Assembly: GCA_001592145.1 (NCBI GenBank)
Contig: BCWJ01000009.1
Coordinates: 62,001-126,000, forward strand
DNA from: Xylanimicrobium pachnodae JCM 13526 = NBRC 107786
GTDB taxonomy: Bacteria > Actinomycetota > Actinomycetes > Actinomycetales > Cellulomonadaceae
Reading direction: 5' to 3'
Length of the DNA stretch: 64,000 nt
Made by a program: the position numbers and the translations under genes
Notes under the pieces: model-generated
Database searches by the model: none
Seen by the model: the letters and a program-made list of their open reading frames with translations, nothing else
Told to the model about the DNA's origin: nothing
Shown here: in pieces, positions 58,020 through 64,000 of the stretch
How positions within the stretch are numbered: the stretch's first letter is position 1
How the letters are laid out: every line of letters starts with the position of its first letter

Positions 58020-59594
58020 GTGAGCACGGAGTCCGCGCCAGCGGAGTCCGAGGCGCCCGCTCCCGACGTCGAACGCCCGCCGTTCCTGGAACGCGTCTAC
58101 GCGCTCACGGTGGGCCGCGCCGTCTCCTGGCTGCGCACCGTACCGATCCGTGCCCGGCTGGTGGCGATCATCGCGATCCTCCTGGCGGTCGGGCTGGGCG
58201 CGACAGGGGCCATCACGCAGGCCTACGTGTCCCACTACCTGAGCCAGCAGGTCGACGAGCAGCTCAGGACCACGGCCAACACCTCGCTCGACACGATCAG
58301 CAGCGCGGGACCCGGCGAGCTGTTCATCGAGGTGAGGTGGGAGACGGGCGAGCCGGTCGCGTTCGGCTGGCCGCCCACGGTCCAGCTGCACGGCCGGCCC
58401 GTGATCCCTGACCTGACACCGGACCAGGCCGCACGACGCGGCGGGCAACCGTTCACCGTGAAGTCCACCGGAGGCACCTCGCCCACCGACTGGCGCGTGG
58501 TCGCCGTCTCGCAGCAGTGGCCCGACCGCGAGGCCGGAGTCGTGCGGCAGGCCGTCGTGTACATCGCCCTGCCCCTGTCCCGGGTCAAGGAGGCGTCCGA
58601 CGTCCTCGCGCGCACGCTGCTCGGCGCCGGGCTGGGCATCATCCTGCTGGGTGCCGGTGCCGCCTGGCTCCTGGTGCACCGCTCGCTGCGCCCGCTCCAG
58701 GAGATCGAGACCACGGCGGCCGCGATCGCCGCCGGCGACTACACGCGGCGTATCCCGTCCGCGCCGGAACGCACCGAGGTGGGCTCGCTGGGCGCGTCGC
58801 TGAACGCGATGCTCGCCCAGATCGAGATGGCGTTCGCCGGACGCGACGCGTCCGAACGGCGCATGCGCCGGTTCGTCTCCGACGCCTCGCACGAGCTGCG
58901 CACCCCGTTGGCCACCATTCGGGGGTACGGCGAGCTGTACCGCATGGGCGCCCTGGACTCGTCCGACAAGGTGGACGACACCATGGCCCGCATCGAGGAC
59001 GCGGCGCGACGCATGGGCCTGCTGGTCAACGACCTGCTGGTGCTCGCGCGCCTCGACGAGGGCCGCCCGTTGCGCGCCGAGAAGGTGGACCTCACGGCGA
59101 TGGCGCGCGACGCCGCCCAGGACCTGGTCGCGCTGGACCCGTCCCGTGCGGTCCGCGTCGTCGGGCTGGACGTGGACGACCCCCCGGAGGCGCTCACGGT
59201 GACCGGCGACGCCGACCGGCTGCGCCAGGTGCTCACCAACCTGGTGGGGAACGTCGCCCGGCACACCCCCGCCGGCACGGCCGTGGAGCTGGCGCTCGGC
59301 ACCACGCTCGACGCCGTCGACGCCACCCGCGGCTCCGCCGTCCTCGAGGTGCGCGACCACGGGCCCGGCGTGCCACCCGAGCTGGCGGGACGCATGTTCG
59401 AGCGGTTCTTCCGCGCGGACTCGTCGCGCAACCGCGAGTCCGGCGGGTCGGGGCTGGGCCTGGCGATCGTCGCCGCCATCGTCGGGGCGCACCACGGTCA
59501 TGTGACCACGCGCAGTCCCGCGGAGGGCGGGCTCGTGGTGCGCGTCGAGGTGCCGCTGGGATCGCCCGGGCACGACGGCGCCGGCGAGAGCTGA
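58020..59594 (+). CDS. Two-component sensor histidine kinase
   Basis: A 524-residue membrane kinase. It has helix 1 at residues ~50-75 (ARLVAIIAILLAVGLGATGAI), an extracytoplasmic sensor domain of ~125 residues, helix 2 at ~200-220, HAMP, a HisKA domain with His290 in SDASHELRTPLA, and an ATPase domain with N-box RLRQVLTNLVGNVARHTP, DHGPGVP and GGSGLGLAIV. GTG at 58020, one base after the regulator stop. It phosphorylates the regulator encoded upstream; the signal is unknown. Confidence 0.96.
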   Translation: MSTESAPAESEAPAPDVERPPFLERVYALTVGRAVSWLRTVPIRARLVAIIAILLAVGLGATGAITQAYVSHYLSQQVDEQLRTTANTSLDTISSAGPGELFIEVRWETGEPVAFGWPPTVQLHGRPVIPDLTPDQAARRGGQPFTVKSTGGTSPTDWRVVAVSQQWPDREAGVVRQAVVYIALPLSRVKEASDVLARTLLGAGLGIILLGAGAAWLLVHRSLRPLQEIETTAAAIAAGDYTRRIPSAPERTEVGSLGASLNAMLAQIEMAFAGRDASERRMRRFVSDASHELRTPLATIRGYGELYRMGALDSSDKVDDTMARIEDAARRMGLLVNDLLVLARLDEGRPLRAEKVDLTAMARDAAQDLVALDPSRAVRVVGLDVDDPPEALTVTGDADRLRQVLTNLVGNVARHTPAGTAVELALGTTLDAVDATRGSAVLEVRDHGPGVPPELAGRMFERFFRADSSRNRESGGSGLGLAIVAAIVGAHHGHVTTRSPAEGGLVVRVEVPLGSPGHDGAGES

Positions 59595-59654
59595 CCGGGT
59601 GCGGCAACCGCCCGGGTGACGGGCTACAGTGGCGCGTCGTCGCCGCCGTCCACG

Positions 59655-59684
59655 CCGTCCGACGCGTTCACCTGCGTCGGACGG
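59655..59684 (+). terminator. Hairpin after the histidine kinase gene
   Basis: Perfect 11-bp arms ccgtccgacgc (59655-59665) and gcgtcggacgg (59674-59684) with an 8-base loop. A TAGGCT -10 candidate for the HD gene follows at 59688-59693. Confidence 0.7.
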
Positions 59685-59736
59685 TCGTAGGCTGAAGGTG
59701 ACGCATCCACAGTCACCGACCGAAGGTCAGATAGCC

Positions 59737-60450
59737 ATGGGCGTCAACTGGCATGACGCACCGCAGTGGTTCTCGTCATCGTTCGTCCGCGCGGCCCGCG
59801 GGGCCGGCGCGACCGTACCCGACGCCGAGCTGGCGGACGCCGCCCGCGCGCTCGTCGACCGGTGGTCCGCCGACGAACGTCACTTCCACAACCTCAAGCA
59901 CCTGGCGACGACGCTGCACCGCGTCGACGAGCTGGCACCCGAGACGCACGACCCCGACCTGGTGCGGCTCGCCGCCTGGTACCACGGGGCCGTCTTCGCG
60001 TCGGACACCACCGCGACGTACGGCTCCCAGGGCGGCGAACAGACCCTGGCCTCCGCCGAGCTGGCCCGCAAGGAGCTCACCGCCCTGGGCGTGCCCGCCG
60101 AGCGCGCGGACCGGGTGGCGGAGCTGGTGGACTCGATCCTGCGGCACCAGCCGCCCGCGAACGACGTCGACGCGCAAGCCCTCAACGACGCCGACCTGTC
60201 GATGCTCTCGATCGAACCGCAGCGGTACCGCGCGTACAGCGAGGCGGTGCGCGCCGAGTACGCACACATCCCGCAGGTCGACTTCGTGCGCGCCCGCATC
60301 CGCATCCTCGAGCGTCTGCTCGGTCGCGGCCCCATCTACGCGACACCGCAGGCCCAGGCGTGGGAGTCCGCTGCCCGCCAGAACGTGGAGGCCGAGCTGT
60401 GCCGCCTGCGCAAGGAGCAGGCCAAGCTCTCCCCACCTGCCGAGTCCTGA
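59737..60450 (+). CDS. HD-superfamily metal-dependent phosphohydrolase-like protein
   Basis: A 237-residue protein of the predicted HD-type phosphohydrolase group. His and Asp residues that could bind metal occur in HFHNLKHLATTLHRVDEL (from residue 49), LAAWYHGAVF and ILRHQPPANDVDAQALNDADLSML. The last ~30 residues are helical and charged. ATG at 59737, with GAAGG about 11 bp upstream; the region before it is terminator. The substrate is unknown. Confidence 0.85.
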   Translation: MGVNWHDAPQWFSSSFVRAARGAGATVPDAELADAARALVDRWSADERHFHNLKHLATTLHRVDELAPETHDPDLVRLAAWYHGAVFASDTTATYGSQGGEQTLASAELARKELTALGVPAERADRVAELVDSILRHQPPANDVDAQALNDADLSMLSIEPQRYRAYSEAVRAEYAHIPQVDFVRARIRILERLLGRGPIYATPQAQAWESAARQNVEAELCRLRKEQAKLSPPAES

Positions 60451-60582
60451 CCGGTCGCCCCCGCGGCGGATCGCCTGTGGATAACTTTCCGGGGCGGCAC
60501 CGCGATCGGCCTAGCGTCGTCGTGCCGGGGTTGGCCCGGTGACGACGACGGCGGGCGCGACGCCCGCGGGACGGGGACGAGC

Positions 60583-60873
60583 ATGCGGTACGACGTCGAC
60601 AGCGAGCGGGTGGCGCAGGCCAGCGCGGCGGTGAGCGGTTCGGTGGGTGCGATCCGGGGCGAGGTGGGCGCGATGATGCGCCACCTGACTGACCTGCAGG
60701 CCAGCTGGCACGGCAGCGCGGCCACCGCCTTCAGCGGGGTCATCACGCAGTGGCAGGGCGCCCAGGTCCAGGTGGAGCAGGCGCTCGACGCCGTCCAGGG
60801 CGCGCTCGCCTCGGCCGCCACCACCTACGCCGACGCCGAGTCGCAGGCGGCCCGCCTCTTCGCCACGCGGTAG
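60583..60873 (+). CDS. WXG100 family type VII secretion target, orphan
   Basis: A 96-residue helical-hairpin protein with the motif W42-H-G44 in the turn (ASWHGSAATAF). A YxxxD-like pattern YADAE lies in the C-terminal part, after the second helix. These are features of ESX/type VII substrates. No EccC ATPase, partner WXG gene or other ESX component is in the window, so it must use a system elsewhere or act otherwise. ATG at 60583, with GGGACGGG upstream. A strong terminator follows. Confidence 0.92.
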   Translation: MRYDVDSERVAQASAAVSGSVGAIRGEVGAMMRHLTDLQASWHGSAATAFSGVITQWQGAQVQVEQALDAVQGALASAATTYADAESQAARLFATR

Positions 60874-60883
60874 CGAAGGCCCC

Positions 60884-60941
60884 GCACGACGACGGATCCC
60901 CGCACCTCCCGGAAGGGGAGGTACGGGGATCCGTGTCGTGC
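60884..60941. terminator. Long bidirectional hairpin between the WXG100 gene and groEL
   Basis: Arms 60884-60909 and 60917-60941 pair almost fully (one bulged G, one A-C mismatch) around a 7-base loop. It serves both converging genes. Confidence 0.8.
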
Positions 60942-60954
60942 TAGCGGGGGCGGA

Positions 60955-62652
<1,698 letters not shown>

Positions 62653-62724
62653 TCACGTCACGCCCCGGGCGCAGACCTCACCGGTCGGCCAGTTGGTTCA
62701 GGGTCACCCTCCCGGGCCGAGCGT

Positions 62725-62751
62725 TTATCACTCGGCCCCTGAGAGTGCTAA
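62725..62751. promoter_or_regulatory. CIRCE operator 1 (HrcA site) of groEL
   Basis: TTATCACTC-N9-GAGTGCTAA matches the CIRCE consensus TTAGCACTC-N9-GAGTGCTAA with one change. It lies downstream of the predicted -10, at the transcription start. Confidence 0.9.
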
Positions 62752-62756
62752 CGGCG

Positions 62757-62785
62757 ATTCTGGCACTCGCCCCTGGAGAGTGCAA
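62757..62785 (-). promoter_or_regulatory. groEL promoter
   Basis: On the minus strand TTGCAC (62780-62785), a 17-bp spacer and CAGAAT (62757-62762) form a good housekeeping promoter. The spacer lies within CIRCE 2. The leader to the ATG is about 170 bases. Confidence 0.7.
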
Positions 62786-62786
62786 G
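62760..62786. promoter_or_regulatory. CIRCE operator 2 (HrcA site) of groEL
   Basis: CTGGCACTC-N9-GAGTGCAAG keeps the inner GCACTC-N9-GAGTGC core. It overlaps the -35 to -10 region of the groEL promoter. Confidence 0.88.
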
Positions 62787-62857
62787 GCGGTGCGCCGACG
62801 GCGAACCCGGCGCCGTCGCCGCCCGAACGCCCCGCGCACCGGCCGGCGCAGCCGGAG

Positions 62858-63538
62858 TCAGCCTGCCGGGGTGAGTGCCGCCCGGATGATGACCGCGACG
62901 TCGCCGGAACGCAGCGGCTGCTCGGACACGTTCGCGGCGGGGATCCCCAGCGCGGCGGCGACGGCCGCGGCGGTGTCCTCGTGGCCGGCGGTGTACCAGA
63001 CGGTCGTGTCGGCCGGGGTGTCGCCACCGGTGTACGTCTCGGCCTCGACCTGCGTGAACCCGTGCGCCGTCAGCGCTTCCTGACCGCGTCCCGCCTCCCC
63101 GTTGATACCGGAGCCGTTGAGGACGCGGACGTTGGCGTCGAGGTTGGCCGCCGCGAGGAGCGCCGTCAGGTCCGCGGCAGCCGGGGTCTCGGCCTCGGGC
63201 TCCGTCTCCGTCGCGTCCGGGGTCTCCTCGCCGCCCTGTGCGTCGTCGCCCTCGGCGGGCGTCTCGGTGTCGTCACCGGCCGGGGTCTCGGTCGTCTCGC
63301 CCTCGACCGGAGCCGTTGCCGTCGTGCCGCCGTCCGCGACGTTGTCGGTCGGCGCGTTGTCGCGCGACATGTACCAGACCCCGCCGACCGCGAGCCCGAC
63401 GGCGACGACGGCCACCAGCAGGAACGGCCACACGCTGCTCCACCGGCCCCGTGGTGCCCGGTGCACGCCCACCGGCGCGTCGCCGGGGCTGCGGGCGTCG
63501 AACTCGTCGGGCGGGTACGGGTACTGGCTGCGGCTCAC
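62858..63538 (-). CDS. LytR C-terminal domain (LytR_C) membrane protein
   Basis: A 226-residue protein: cytoplasmic N-terminus, one helix at ~residues 36-56 ([23 protein letters not shown]), an acidic Thr/Glu/Pro linker (60-125), and an extracytoplasmic LytR_C domain starting [22 protein letters not shown]. It lacks the LytR-CpsA-Psr catalytic domain. GTG at 63538 removes an Arg-rich upstream shadow. It lies 40 bp after the DUF3263 gene, a usual pair in actinobacteria; the function is unknown. Confidence 0.9.
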   Translation of the reverse strand: MSRSQYPYPPDEFDARSPGDAPVGVHRAPRGRWSSVWPFLLVAVVAVGLAVGGVWYMSRDNAPTDNVADGGTTATAPVEGETTETPAGDDTETPAEGDDAQGGEETPDATETEPEAETPAAADLTALLAAANLDANVRVLNGSGINGEAGRGQEALTAHGFTQVEAETYTGGDTPADTTVWYTAGHEDTAAAVAAALGIPAANVSEQPLRSGDVAVIIRAALTPAG

Positions 63539-63578
63539 GCGGACGAGGGTAGCGGTTCGCGCGACACGTGGTGGTATC

Positions 63579-63872
63579 TCAAGCGCCGCCGTCAGAAAGA
63601 CGGCGCGCTGAGCGTGCCCGCTGGCGCGTCGACCGCAGGCGCCGCAGGCGCTTGACCAGCATCGGATCCGCCGCGAGCGCCTCCGGCGTGTCGATGAGCG
63701 CGTTGAGCACCTGGTAGTACCTGGTCGCCGAGAGTCCGAACAGGTCACGCACGGCCTGTTCCTTGGCTCCCGCGTACTTCCACCACTGCCGCTCGAAGGC
63801 GAGGATCTCGCGGTCCCGCTCCGACAGGGTCGCCCCGGGCCGGTCCGGGACGGTCTCCAGCACCTCACTCAT
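63579..63872 (-). CDS. DUF3263 domain-containing protein
   Basis: A 97-residue protein of the actinobacterial DUF3263 family, function unknown. It shows [41 protein letters not shown], a helical block with HTH-like spacing, and a basic Arg-rich C-terminus that could touch nucleic acid. ATG at 63872. It is divergent from ung and precedes the LytR_C gene. Confidence 0.93.
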   Translation of the reverse strand: MSEVLETVPDRPGATLSERDREILAFERQWWKYAGAKEQAVRDLFGLSATRYYQVLNALIDTPEALAADPMLVKRLRRLRSTRQRARSARRLSDGGA

Positions 63873-63922
63873 GGGTTCCAGGCTACGGCGCGAACCACAG
63901 TCGTGTCATTCGTCGGCACCGG

Positions 63923-63928
63923 TAGCCT
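63923..63928 (+). promoter_or_regulatory. -10 box of ung, probable leaderless start
   Basis: TAGCCT ends 7 bp before the GTG at 63936. Confidence 0.45.
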
Positions 63929-63935
63929 CGCCGTC

Positions 63936-64000
63936 GTGACGACGCCGCCTCCTCTCGACTCCGTGATCGACCCCGGCTGGGCCGCGGCCCTGGCCGACTT
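63936..64000 (+). CDS. ung: Uracil-DNA glycosylase, first 21 codons, cut by window edge
   Basis: Starting at GTG 63936, the frame reads VTTPPPLDSVIDPGWAAALA and runs off the window. The short Pro-rich start followed by GWAAAL is the usual beginning of actinobacterial Ung, and ung is often divergent from DUF3263. The catalytic motifs lie beyond the edge, so the call depends on this fragment and on context. Confidence 0.65.
   Translation, partial: MTTPPPLDSVIDPGWAAALAD

Overview
The window is a very GC-rich bacterial chromosome segment. It has strong third-position G/C bias, frequent GTG starts and stop/start overlaps such as ATGA and GTGA. The gene families (DUF3263, LytR_C, DUF2530, DUF3027, DUF6114/DUF6230, a GroEL ending in GGM, a sacsin-like ATPase, menaquinone genes) point to an actinobacterium. 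I infer Micrococcales, near Cellulomonadaceae/Promicromonosporaceae; the genus cannot be read from the sequence alone. I see no rRNA, tRNA, CRISPR array, prophage or insertion sequence, and no gene-free stretch over 300 bp.

Layout. 1-9002 (minus): a 2065-residue Ig/FN3 surface protein followed by MoxR, DUF58 and the start of a transglutaminase-like membrane protein. 9223-9801 (plus): a small A24 prepilin peptidase. 9814-28463 (minus): one long run containing a geranylgeranyl-reductase-family (MenJ-like) gene, all fourteen complex I genes nuoA-N, and a long-chain polyprenyl diphosphate synthase. 28727-30927: divergent menG and menF. 30969-35306: a MATE exporter, then an exported DUF6230 protein and membrane DUF6114 protein with a divergent TetR regulator. 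35339-37147: an HtrA-type membrane serine protease. 37270-41440: menD, menC and a previously hidden 55-codon gene, divergent from menB. 41530-45037: NCS2 purine permease, polyprenyl glycosylphosphotransferase, DUF2530. 45081-49365 (minus): sacsin-like ATPase, DUF3027, cold-shock protein. 49597-56574 (plus): helicase-associated protein, XPB-like helicase, TPM protein, PspA. 56659-60873 (plus): NYN nuclease-like protein, two-component system, HD protein, orphan WXG100 protein. 60955-64000: groEL under two CIRCE operators, LytR_C and DUF3263 proteins, and the start of ung.

The dominant theme is menaquinone-based respiration. Within 32 kb the window encodes the NADH:menaquinone oxidoreductase, five classical menaquinone enzymes (MenF, MenD, MenC, MenB, MenG), a probable side-chain synthase and a probable side-chain reductase. 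Two near-perfect CRP/GlxR-type palindromes precede menB and the menJ-nuo run, which suggests shared control.

The second theme is the cell envelope: giant surface protein plus MoxR/DUF58, DUF6230/DUF6114, HtrA, TPM/PspA, sugar transferase and LytR_C. Other patterns worth following are short tandem duplications that copy the stop codon of several genes, a recurrent TANNNT-N6/7-RTG arrangement predicting leaderless mRNAs, and long C-terminal tails on several complex I subunits.
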